This document shows, piece after piece, positions 1 through 5,143 of a DNA stretch of 5,143 nt; position 1 is the first letter of the stretch, and each line of letters opens with the position of its first letter. The position numbers were made by a program, and so were the translations under genes. The DNA is taken from the NCBI GenBank assembly GCA_900552305.1, contig URZD01000148.1, forward strand, positions 1 to 5,143, given 5' to 3'. Below the pieces are notes generated by a model. It saw nothing but the letters and a program-made list of their open reading frames with translations. It made no database searches and was not told the DNA's origin. The DNA is from an uncultured Eubacteriales bacterium. GTDB taxonomy: Bacteria > Bacillota > Clostridia > Monoglobales > Monoglobaceae.

Positions 1-227
1 TGTATCGGCTGTTCATGCGCGAAACAGGAATGTCACCGTGCGACTATATTATAGACTACAAGATGAAAAGAGCGAAAAAACAGCTTTTAAAAACGAATCT
101 TTCGGTCGGCGAAATCGCGCTCAGTGTGGGGTACGCCGACGGGCTTGCGTTTTCAAAACTCTTTGCAAAAAAGACGGGAATGTCGCCGACCGAGTATCGT
201 AAAAGCGGCGGAGTAACAGAAAAGTAA
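1..227 (+). CDS. AraC-family transcriptional regulator, C-terminal fragment (5' end outside window)
   Basis: The open frame enters from the left edge (first full codon at base 3) and ends at TAA 225-227, leaving 74 visible residues. They cover the end of the first helix-turn-helix (RETGMSPCDYI), the linker helix (KMKRAKKQLL) and the whole second helix-turn-helix of an AraC/XylS DNA-binding domain. The second unit shows the family signature: LSVGEIALSVGYAD, then FSKLFAKKTGMSPTEYR. Both units contain the typical GMSP turn. The family binds DNA as a transcription factor, usually with an N-terminal ligand-sensing domain, which is not in the window, so the effector cannot be guessed. An ATG at 15 is internal to the domain and is not the true start. 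The gene points towards the sigma-factor operon but is separated from it by about 200 bp, and a regulatory link is not shown. Confidence 0.93.
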   Translation, partial: YRLFMRETGMSPCDYIIDYKMKRAKKQLLKTNLSVGEIALSVGYADGLAFSKLFAKKTGMSPTEYRKSGGVTEK

Positions 228-430
228 TCCGAATACGATATGCCCAGCGATTAAAAAACATCATCTTTTTGAACGCTCACCTTGTAGGGCGGCAGCCTTA
301 ATTTGTCCGCCTGTGTCGGATTTAAAAAAATTTTTTAAAAAAGTGCAACAATAATTCTTTGCCGATTGTTTTATAAGTGAGGACCTCAAAAAACCTTATA
401 AAAAATTAAAATGACAGGAGTAATGAAATT
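228..430 (+). promoter_or_regulatory. AT-rich intergenic leader upstream of the stalk-protein/ECF operon
   Basis: This 203-bp gap holds no credible gene. A GGCGG/CCGCC pair around 286-313 is too loosely spaced to call a terminator for the AraC gene. From about 321 the DNA is very AT-rich, with runs of A and T forming palindromes (321-342) like an UP element or bent DNA. A promoter for the downstream genes is expected here. A TGCAAC at 344-349 resembles an ECF-type -35 box, but I find no convincing -10 at 16-17 bp. TATAAG (372-377) and TATAAA (397-402) resemble housekeeping -10 boxes but lack good -35 partners. AGGAG at 416-420, 10 nt before the ATG at 431, is a clear ribosome binding site. 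Confidence 0.5.
369..403. repeat. 9-bp perfect inverted repeat in the operon leader
   Basis: TTTTATAAG at 369-377 is the exact reverse complement of CTTATAAAA at 395-403, with 17 bp between. The interval itself contains the near-palindrome TGAGGACCTCA (378-388). In RNA this could fold as a weak AU-rich stem capped by a small TGAG/CTCA hairpin. In DNA it could be an operator, since both arms contain -10-like TATAA sequences. It ends 12 nt before the ribosome binding site. AT-rich repeats of this size can arise by chance, so function is unproven. Confidence 0.45.
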
Positions 431-1321
431 ATGAAAAAACTTATATGTACAGCGGTAACAATCGGAGTATTGGCAACGGGAGCGGTTTCGGCAGTATGGG
501 CAAACGGTACGGAAATGCTGACAGAGGCGCCCGCGGCGGCAAGCGGCTACACACTGACAATCGGAACGGAAAAAATTGACGCGGACACATTTACATCGGG
601 CAAGTGCATAATGCTGCCGCTCCGTGCAACAGCGGAAAAGCTCGGCTTTAAGGTCGTATGGAACGAGGAAAATCAGAGCATTGACTTAGACGACGGCGAG
701 GTAAACACAAAGGTATATATCGGTAAGGACAACTACTACATGGCGTCGTCAACGGCAATAGGAATGAGTGCGCCGACTGCGCTTGGTGCGGCTCCGGTTT
801 TGAAGGGTGACAAAACCTACGTTCCTGCGGGAATGTTTGAAATCCTTTGCGGCAAAGGCTCGGTTGCGGTGAAGGACAGCAGCATTGTGATAAACAAGGA
901 CGGCGGCAAAAATGCCGACAACAGTGCGCAGATTCCGAATCCGTGGACGGAGTATAAAAGCGTTGACGAGGCAAAGAAGGCGGTAAACTTTGAAGCACCC
1001 GTTCCGACAAAGGTTACGGACGGTTATAAGCTCGACTATATCTCAACCCTTGACGGCGAGCTTTTGCAGATTGTTTACAGAAACGCGGATGATAAACAGA
1101 TTTCGTACAGAGCGGCAAAGGGCAGCGGCGATATAAGCGGCGACTATAACGTATATAAGGACACAAAAACGGTAAAGGCGGGCGAGGTTTCTGTAACGCT
1201 TAGAAAGGGCGACAAGACCTCAAGTGCAATCTGGACAAACGGCGGAATGACCTTCGCGCTTTATGCGGATGGCGGACTTTCTGACGCGGAAATAACAGAG
1301 GTAATTAAAAATATTAAATAA
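431..1321 (+). CDS. Secreted stalk-domain protein with C-terminal DUF4367-like domain
   Basis: This is a 296-residue predicted exported protein. Residues 1-24 are a signal peptide: positively charged MKK, a hydrophobic core, and a likely cleavage after VWA. Cysteine 6 is not in a lipobox. Residues about 40-156 resemble the stalk domain, also called copper amine oxidase N-terminal domain (PF07833). The signature is MLPLRATAEKLGFKVVWNEE (61-80), and a second half contains KTYVPAGMFEIL. Such domains are common on clostridial surface proteins and do not imply amine oxidase activity. Residues about 177-296 match the DUF4367-like domain at the end of the anti-sigma factor two genes downstream, including KGSGDISGD (230-238) and NVY. 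The ATG has AGGAG 10 nt upstream. It is followed after 78 bp, with no terminator visible, by the sigma gene, so co-transcription is likely. Molecular function is unknown; a role in envelope sensing is inferred from its neighbours. Confidence 0.85.
   Translation: MKKLICTAVTIGVLATGAVSAVWANGTEMLTEAPAAASGYTLTIGTEKIDADTFTSGKCIMLPLRATAEKLGFKVVWNEENQSIDLDDGEVNTKVYIGKDNYYMASSTAIGMSAPTALGAAPVLKGDKTYVPAGMFEILCGKGSVAVKDSSIVINKDGGKNADNSAQIPNPWTEYKSVDEAKKAVNFEAPVPTKVTDGYKLDYISTLDGELLQIVYRNADDKQISYRAAKGSGDISGDYNVYKDTKTVKAGEVSVTLRKGDKTSSAIWTNGGMTFALYADGGLSDAEITEVIKNIK
1117..1156 (+). repeat. Copy 1 of 40-nt repeat inside the duplicated DUF4367-like domain
   Basis: This stretch matches 2771-2810 at 39 of 40 positions. 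The only difference is T at 1145 against C at 2799. It lies in the same reading frame in both genes and encodes the KGSGDISGD-x-NVY core. Outside it the two genes are much less alike at DNA level. Confidence 0.85.
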
Positions 1322-1386
1322 GTAATCACAAAGGATAAAGCCGACAAAAGACGAAGGTGACGGCGCGGCTGTGCGGCAAAAAATTT

Positions 1387-1393
1387 CGGGGGT
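1387..1393 (+). promoter_or_regulatory. Ribosome binding site supporting a TTG start for the sigma factor
   Basis: The purine-rich GGGGGT run lies 6-7 nt before the TTG at 1400-1402. A GTG at 1406 is in frame but sits further from this site. No ATG is available near the beginning of region 2, so a non-AUG start is required. Confidence 0.6.
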
Positions 1394-1399
1394 GTTTGC

Positions 1400-1891
1400 T
1401 TGACGGTGACAAAGGAGTATATCGGTCAGCTGGTCGATAAATACGGAGATACGGTTTTAAGGGTTTCGTATACATATCTTAACAATATGGCGGACGCGGA
1501 GGACGTTGTTCAAGACGTGTTTTTGCAGGTGATTGACAAAAAAACCGACTTCAACGATGAAAATCACGAAAAGGCGTGGCTTATCAGAACGGCAATCAAT
1601 ATGTGCAAGAACAGAAAAAAGCGGTTTTGGGACAGAAACCGATGCAGTATTGACGAGATAGCGGAGCCGGAGTGCTATGACAGATATAATCTTGATACGG
1701 ACGTGATGAAGGCGGTCATGTCGCTGCCCGAAAAGTATCGGACGGTGGTGTATATGTTCTACTACGAGGGTTGGAAAACCGCTGAAATCGCGAGAATTAC
1801 GGGACAGGAGCAAACAACCGTGAGGTCGCTGCTGCACAGGGCGAGAGCAAGGCTGAAAGAGCTTTTGAAGGAGGATTACGATTTTGAGTAA
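1400..1891 (+). CDS. ECF-type RNA polymerase sigma factor (sigma-70 family)
   Basis: The protein has 163 residues, the usual length for an extracytoplasmic-function sigma factor, with only regions 2 and 4. Region 2 spans about 10-78: core-binding ADAEDVVQDVF (31-41), then KAWLIRTAINMCKNRKKR (58-75), which covers the -10 recognition helix. Region 4 spans about 104-157, with LPEKYRTVVYMFYYEG leading into the -35-binding helix-turn-helix (TAEIARITG, TTVRSLLHRARARLKELL). It would direct RNA polymerase to a small regulon and be held inactive by the membrane protein encoded next. Its TAA overlaps the anti-sigma start by 8 bp, which indicates translational coupling. The start is TTG at 1400; GTG at 1406 is the alternative and would shorten the protein by two residues. 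ECF factors often control their own operon, but no convincing target promoter could be identified in the leader. Confidence 0.95.
   Translation: MTVTKEYIGQLVDKYGDTVLRVSYTYLNNMADAEDVVQDVFLQVIDKKTDFNDENHEKAWLIRTAINMCKNRKKRFWDRNRCSIDEIAEPECYDRYNLDTDVMKAVMSLPEKYRTVVYMFYYEGWKTAEIARITGQEQTTVRSLLHRARARLKELLKEDYDFE
1868..1874 (+). promoter_or_regulatory. Strong ribosome binding site deciding the anti-sigma TTG start
   Basis: AAGGAGG lies inside the last codons of the sigma gene, 9 nt before the TTG at 1884. This favours TTG over the ATG at 1908, which would be 33 nt away and would remove the first eight residues. Confidence 0.8.
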
Positions 1892-2987
1892 GAATTATAA
1901 ACAGGCAATGGACAGGATTGCGGTGTCCGACGCGCTTAAGTCAAGGATTATGGACGCGGCGGAGGAAAAACTGACGGAGGGCGAGCTTGAGGAAAAAACG
2001 GACAGCCGCGCCCAAAAGCGTTCAAAGGTGTTTTATCTTCGCTATGCCGCGGGCATAGCCGCGTGCGCGGCGATATGCCTGACAACGGTGTATTTGACGA
2101 AAAACCTCGGCATGGACGGAATTTTGCCGCAGCTTGAAGAGCCGCCGATTCAGTCGGAGATAGAGCCGCCTTCAAAAAACGAGCCGTCTGCGGATAAAAA
2201 TACGGAAAATACCGAGGGTAATTCAACCGAAAAACCGCAAACTGCGCCCAAGTCGGACGAGGGCTTGACAGACGGTAAAAATACCGATACAACAGAAAGG
2301 TCGGACAGCATGAAGGGTCAGGGCGGAAATATCACATCGCGCCCGTCCTCCGCTGCGGAAAGTGGCAGCGGTATATCGGACAACAGCGAGAATACCGCAA
2401 ACAACGGCAAATCGGACAACAGCGGGAATACCGCAGGCAGCGGCAAGACGGACAGCAAAGAAGGCTCCGCAAGCGGCGGAACAGCGGAAGACAGTGAAAA
2501 TACCGCACAGGGTGAGCTGCCGCCAAAATCGGAAAATCCGATGGGCGGCGGAAATCCGGGTACAGACCCAAGCAATGAGCTTTCGTCAGCGCTTCCGCCG
2601 ACAGAAACCGCGGATATTGAGGAGCTGCGCAGACTTGCGGGATATGCGTTTAAAATGCCCGCATATGTTACGGAAGGGTACAAGATGGACGGCACAAGCC
2701 TTATTTTGGGCGAGCTTATACAGATAAGCTACCGCAGTGCGGAGGATGAAGAAATCAACTACCGCACCGAAAAGGGCAGCGGCGATATAAGCGGCGACCA
2801 TAACGTATATGATACCTCGGAGGAATTGCAGGTCGGCGGAAATACGGTAACGGTTAAGGGCATAGGCGGCAAATACTACCTTGCGATATGGGAGGACGGC
2901 GAAAGCGCGTATTCTCTCGGCATGAGCGCGGGTGCGGACAAAGCCGAAATGCTTAAAATAATCGGCAGCGTGGCGGCGGTTGAATAA
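1884..2987 (+). CDS. Membrane-anchored anti-sigma factor with repetitive linker and C-terminal DUF4367-like domain
   Basis: This 367-residue protein is probably the cognate inhibitor of the ECF sigma factor whose gene it overlaps by 8 bp. Residues 1-48 are charged and cytoplasmic (SDALKSRIMDAAEEKL), the likely sigma-binding part. They contain no Cys or His, so this is not a zinc-binding ZAS-type anti-sigma domain. Residues about 49-71 form a single membrane segment with a positively charged N-terminal side (AQKRSK), placing the rest outside the cell. Residues about 78-243 are a low-complexity Ser/Asn/Thr/Gly/Glu/Pro linker with 12-residue repeats (SDNSENTANNGK, SDNSGNTAGSGK). Residues 244-367 form a DUF4367-like domain (YVTEGYKMD, GELIQISYR, KGSGDISGD at 297-305), homologous to the end of the secreted protein two genes upstream. 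The start is TTG, chosen from the AAGGAGG 9 nt upstream. The signal sensed is unknown. Confidence 0.85.
   Translation: MSKNYKQAMDRIAVSDALKSRIMDAAEEKLTEGELEEKTDSRAQKRSKVFYLRYAAGIAACAAICLTTVYLTKNLGMDGILPQLEEPPIQSEIEPPSKNEPSADKNTENTEGNSTEKPQTAPKSDEGLTDGKNTDTTERSDSMKGQGGNITSRPSSAAESGSGISDNSENTANNGKSDNSGNTAGSGKTDSKEGSASGGTAEDSENTAQGELPPKSENPMGGGNPGTDPSNELSSALPPTETADIEELRRLAGYAFKMPAYVTEGYKMDGTSLILGELIQISYRSAEDEEINYRTEKGSGDISGDHNVYDTSEELQVGGNTVTVKGIGGKYYLAIWEDGESAYSLGMSAGADKAEMLKIIGSVAAVE
2375..2446 (+). repeat. 36-bp tandem repeat, two copies, in the anti-sigma linker
   Basis: Units 2375-2410 and 2411-2446 match at 32 of 36 positions; all four differences are A/G transitions. The unit is a whole number of codons (12 residues), so gain or loss of copies keeps the frame. 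More diverged 12-residue units follow (TDSKEGSASGGT, AEDSENTAQGEL), suggesting the extracellular linker grew by repeat expansion. Confidence 0.85.
2771..2810 (+). repeat. Copy 2 of 40-nt repeat inside the duplicated DUF4367-like domain
   Basis: Partner of 1117-1156, with a single mismatch (C at 2799). It encodes the KGSGDISGD-x-NVY core of the anti-sigma factor's extracellular domain. Confidence 0.85.
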
Positions 2988-2991
2988 AGGA

Positions 2992-3008
2992 CGAAAACAC
3001 CGTTTTCG
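2992..3008 (+). other. Small hairpin just after the anti-sigma stop codon
   Basis: CGAAAAC (2992-2998) and GTTTTCG (3002-3008) are perfect reverse complements around a 3-nt loop, starting 4 nt after the stop codon. No T-run follows, so it is not a terminator by itself. It may be chance or a 3'-UTR structure. Confidence 0.3.
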
Positions 3009-3063
3009 GACAGACGAAGGAAGGCGGCTGCGTTCGGCTATAGCGGCGCAGTGCTTTAAAATC

Positions 3064-3090
3064 ATAACCACCCGTTAGACGGGTGGTTAT
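3064..3090. terminator. Probable bidirectional intrinsic terminator between convergent operons
   Basis: ATAACCACCCGT (3064-3075) and ACGGGTGGTTAT (3079-3090) form a perfect 12-bp stem with a TAG loop, centred on a GC-rich CCACCCG core. On the plus strand it is followed by TATTATTAAGG, a weak U-rich tail. On the minus strand it is followed by GATTTTAAAG. It lies 76 bp after the anti-sigma stop and 17 bp after the lactonase stop on the other strand, which fits a shared terminator for both units. Confidence 0.85.
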
Positions 3091-3107
3091 TATTAAGGAA
3101 GAAATTT

Positions 3108-4076
3108 TTATGCTTTTGTACAAATTACGCTTATCGGAGCCTCCATATCAAATTTGAAAATAAGGCTGCCGTCTTTTCGGTCAAGAACCGTAACCGAGTC
3201 GCTGTTCTCGTTTGTGCAGATAAAGACGTCCTCATCAACCCACAAATCGCGCGGACCGTTGCCCTGTGCTGGGATAACCGTTTCAAGCGACATATTTTCG
3301 TCCGCAACGTTCATAACCGATATTGCGTCAAGACCTCTTTGCGAGATATATACGCGGTCGCCGTCAATTCTGATTGCCGCGGCGGTATTTGTGCCGTGAA
3401 AATCAGCGGGCAGCGACCTTACGGTAGCGCAGAGGGTCAGCGTTCCGTCCGAATAATTAAGGTGCGAAAGCGTGGATTCAAGCTCGTTTACGCAGTAAAC
3501 AGCGGCGCCGTCAGGCGTGCAGATAAGATGCCGCGGTCCGTGACCGGCGGGCATATCTACGGTGGAACGTACAGTTAAATCCTTGTTATAGACAAAGATT
3601 TTGTCAATTCCGAGGTCGGTAACAAATATGTATTTTCCGTCAGGCGACTCGCAGACATAGTGCGTGTGCGGCGCGTCCTGACGTTTGGGGTTTACGCCGT
3701 GTCCGCTGTGCGTGTCAACCGTGTCGGGCATCTTAATTACGCTGCCCGAAAGGTAGTTTACACAGTAGATACTGCCGTCCGATTCCGCAAGGTGGCACGC
3801 AACGATTCCCTTGGTGCTTTGCGGCTTTGTCATGTTAAGCAGCTCGCCGTTTTCGCCTATGTCGAACGAAACAAGCCCGCTGAAATCTGAGTCCGCGAAC
3901 GGCGCGCGAAGTATACAGTGCAGCTTTTTGTCGCTGACTATCAGAAACATAGGCTTGTCAAGCGGATATTTTTTGACAAGCTCAATATTGCCGCTGCCGT
4001 CTGATTTAAAGTGATAAATTCCGCCGCCCTCTCCGCTTGCGGAGAAGTAGAGATTATAACGCGCTCTGAGTATCAT
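3108..4076 (-). CDS. Lactonase-family beta-propeller protein (6-phosphogluconolactonase YbhE/Pgl-like)
   Basis: This 322-residue protein fits the seven-bladed propeller lactonase family (PF10282, COG2706; usually about 330-380 residues). Family landmarks appear in order: a GGIYHF strand near the N-terminus (18-23), PHTHYVCESPDGKYIFVTDL (136-155) followed by GIDKI, GHGPRHLICTPDG (178-190) with VYCVNELEST, VYISQRGLDAISV (242-254), and GNGPRDL (272-278) followed by TNENSDSVTVL. Known members hydrolyse 6-phosphogluconolactone or other sugar lactones in the cytoplasm, and no signal peptide is seen. The frame stays open upstream to 4208, but that part lies inside the RraA-like gene and does not look like propeller sequence. 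I place the start at the ATG at 4076, with AAGGAA 11 nt upstream. This leaves a 23-bp overlap with the preceding gene and suggests coupled translation. The exact lactone substrate is unknown. Confidence 0.88.
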   Translation of the reverse strand: MILRARYNLYFSASGEGGGIYHFKSDGSGNIELVKKYPLDKPMFLIVSDKKLHCILRAPFADSDFSGLVSFDIGENGELLNMTKPQSTKGIVACHLAESDGSIYCVNYLSGSVIKMPDTVDTHSGHGVNPKRQDAPHTHYVCESPDGKYIFVTDLGIDKIFVYNKDLTVRSTVDMPAGHGPRHLICTPDGAAVYCVNELESTLSHLNYSDGTLTLCATVRSLPADFHGTNTAAAIRIDGDRVYISQRGLDAISVMNVADENMSLETVIPAQGNGPRDLWVDEDVFICTNENSDSVTVLDRKDGSLIFKFDMEAPISVICTKA

Positions 4077-4962
4077 TCGGATCACCGTTCCTTGCAAGAT
4101 CGTATTCAAGCGACCAGTCAAGACCTCTGTACTGAGCCGCGCGGTCGTCTGTCTTGATAAATTCCATAAGCAGATCAAGCATTTCCTCTGTCCAAGTGTT
4201 TTTGTCAATCTGTGCCGTGGTGAATTTGTTGAGAGTAATCATCTCAAAGCCGAACAAATCCTTTACCTGGGTCTTTGCCGCACCGCCGACAACCTCCTCG
4301 ACAAGGTGGCTTGGAATGAACAGAACGCCGCCGCCCGCGCCGAATACAACATCGCCCGGAAGGCAGATAGCGTTACCTATTCTGGTCGGAGTGTTATAAC
4401 CCATCATAATAAAGTCGCGAATCGGGGTTGGGTCAATACCGCGGTAGTATGCCTGGATATTCTCAACCTTCTTCATTTGCTCCGTATCGCGGATTCCGCC
4501 CCAGATTACAGCGCCGCCGTTTTCGTTCTTTGTCTTGTTTTTGATTGCGGTTGTAAGGTTTCCGCCGATGAACGTACCCTTGTAAATCTTGTCGTACATA
4601 TCGATTACGGGAACGTCGCCCTCGACAAGATTATCTATAACCCACTGATTGTATGTACCCGTTCTGCTTTCCGACCTGCCGATGTCTTTTACAACCTCGT
4701 CAAAATCGGGGCGGTACGGACAGAAAGTCGCGGTCACTGCACGGCCGATAAGCTTTCTGCCGTCATCGTGGAGCGTGTGCAGTCTGCCCTCGAACTGGCT
4801 TTCGTAGCCTTTTACAAATATAGGCTTCCAAACCTCCTCAAGAGTAAGGGTTTTAAGAGCCTTAAGGTATTTGTCGTCAACCTTGGGACGTCCGTCCTCG
4901 AATCTTTCTCCCTTCCATTGCGGAGTCATTGCGATTATATCTTCTTTTACATTAAAGTGCAT
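4054..4962 (-). CDS. RraA-like / HMG-CHA aldolase superfamily protein, long form
   Basis: The protein has 302 residues, longer than typical RraA or 4-hydroxy-4-methyl-2-oxoglutarate aldolases (roughly 160-240), with extra sequence at both ends. The core runs from about 68 to 225: KLIGRAVTATF, then DVPVIDM, then FIGGNLTTAI (131-140), GGAVIWGGIRD (149-159), and LPGDVVFGAGGGVLFIP (201-217). The G-x-x-R-D segment is the family's substrate- and metal-site signature, with R158 and D159 present. Family members include metal-dependent pyruvate aldolases, oxaloacetate decarboxylases and the RNase E inhibitor RraA; older annotations misname them as demethylmenaquinone methyltransferases. The first acidic residue of the aldolase motif appears replaced by N135, so the reaction is uncertain. 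The start ATG at 4962 has AAAGGA 9 nt upstream. It lies 23 bp after the dehydrogenase stop and overlaps the lactonase by 23 bp, consistent with a sugar-acid catabolic operon. Confidence 0.85.
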   Translation of the reverse strand: MHFNVKEDIIAMTPQWKGERFEDGRPKVDDKYLKALKTLTLEEVWKPIFVKGYESQFEGRLHTLHDDGRKLIGRAVTATFCPYRPDFDEVVKDIGRSESRTGTYNQWVIDNLVEGDVPVIDMYDKIYKGTFIGGNLTTAIKNKTKNENGGAVIWGGIRDTEQMKKVENIQAYYRGIDPTPIRDFIMMGYNTPTRIGNAICLPGDVVFGAGGGVLFIPSHLVEEVVGGAAKTQVKDLFGFEMITLNKFTTAQIDKNTWTEEMLDLLMEFIKTDDRAAQYRGLDWSLEYDLARNGDPNDTQSAL

Positions 4963-4971
4963 AGTGTTTAG

Positions 4972-4977
4972 TCCTTT
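4972..4977 (-). promoter_or_regulatory. Ribosome binding site of the RraA-like gene
   Basis: On the minus strand AAAGGA occurs 9 nt before the ATG at 4962. It lies in the short gap after the dehydrogenase stop codon and supports both the chosen start and an operon without an internal terminator. Confidence 0.65.
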
Positions 4978-4985
4978 CGTATTTT

Positions 4986-5143
4986 TTAAAGGTGCATACC
5001 GCCGTCAACGATGATTTCGCTGCCGGTGATGTATCTGCCCTCATCGCTGCAAAGCAGCAGAGCCGCGCCGTTCATGTCCTTGGGATTGCCGACGTAGCCG
5101 GCAGGAATGGACGCAACAACTTTTTTGCGGAATCCGTCGTCCG
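4986..5143 (-). CDS. Short-chain dehydrogenase/reductase (SDR), C-terminal fragment (5' end outside window)
   Basis: Translating the minus strand from the right edge gives 51 residues ending at a TAA read from 4988 to 4986. The sequence carries the classical SDR C-terminus: a GNPKDMNGAALLLCSDE helix followed by GRYITGSEIIVDGGM. The YITG...VDGG segment closes the Rossmann fold and contributes to the tetramer interface in this family. The cofactor site (TGxxxGxG) and the catalytic YxxxK lie outside the window, so the substrate cannot be inferred. Members commonly oxidise sugars, sugar acids or other alcohols with NAD(P). It is the upstream gene of the minus-strand unit, 23 bp before the RraA-like start. 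Confidence 0.92.
   Translation of the reverse strand, partial: DDGFRKKVVASIPAGYVGNPKDMNGAALLLCSDEGRYITGSEIIVDGGMHL

Noticed and set aside
280..316. Intergenic GTAGGGCGG...CCGCC sequence resembling a decayed dispersed repeat or terminator of the AraC gene
   Set aside because: The stem is only 5 bp with a 14-nt loop and no following T-run, and a genome-wide search would be needed to call a dispersed repeat.
411..434. Seven-codon upstream ORF (MTGVMKL) whose TGA overlaps the ATG of the stalk-protein gene
   Set aside because: It has no ribosome binding site of its own and contains the downstream gene's AGGAG; a regulatory leader peptide cannot be supported.
1322..1399. Possible terminator or structured element between the stalk gene and the sigma gene; shares GACGAAGG with the sequence after the anti-sigma gene
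   Set aside because: No stem with a T-run is present, and the shared 8-mer is too short to prove that the two 3' flanks were duplicated together.
2375..2446. Regularly spaced repeat that might suggest a CRISPR array
   Set aside because: The two units are directly adjacent without spacers, keep the reading frame and encode a low-complexity linker.
2586..3071. 161-codon minus-strand open frame opposite the anti-sigma domain
   Set aside because: It runs across the DUF4367 coding region and into the terminator, with no family resemblance; it is a shadow of the coding strand.
4077..4208. N-terminal extension of the lactonase frame to the ATG at 4208
   Set aside because: The extra 44 residues overlap the RraA-like gene deeply and do not resemble propeller sequence; the ATG at 4076 has a ribosome binding site and matches the family's N-terminus.
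4306..4971. 221-codon open frame on the plus strand opposite the RraA-like gene
   Set aside because: It is fully antisense to a gene with clear family motifs and a ribosome binding site, and its translation shows no recognisable domain.

Overview
The window looks like chromosomal DNA of a Gram-positive anaerobe of the class Clostridia, probably gut-associated. This is inferred from three things: a stalk-domain (copper amine oxidase N-terminal-like) secreted protein, an ECF sigma factor paired with a DUF4367-type anti-sigma factor, and strong GGAGG-type ribosome binding sites with TTG starts. I cannot name the species.

Layout: (1) Bases 1-227 hold the C-terminal end of an AraC-family regulator. 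(2) Bases 228-430 are an AT-rich intergenic leader with nested inverted repeats. (3) Bases 431-2987 form a probable three-gene plus-strand operon: a secreted stalk-domain protein, an ECF sigma factor and a single-pass membrane anti-sigma factor. (4) A 12-bp stem-loop at 3064-3090 lies between convergent transcription units. (5) The minus strand carries a probable operon, transcribed from the right edge leftwards: a short-chain dehydrogenase (3' end only), an RraA/HMG-aldolase-like protein and a seven-bladed-propeller lactonase.

The most interesting feature is that the secreted protein and the anti-sigma factor on either side of the sigma gene end in the same extracytoplasmic domain (DUF4367-like). 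About half the residues match over the first 66 aligned positions, and the DNA includes a 40-nt block with a single mismatch. The same putative sensor module is thus present once tethered to the membrane, on a long repetitive linker, and once on a secreted protein with a stalk domain. This suggests a cell-envelope signalling circuit in which the secreted copy could compete for, or report on, the same ligand. That role is inference.

The minus-strand genes resemble a sugar oxidation cassette: dehydrogenase to lactone, lactonase to sugar acid, then an RraA-like enzyme acting on a keto acid. The RraA-like protein, however, departs from the catalytic motif of the aldolases. The substrate cannot be read from the window.
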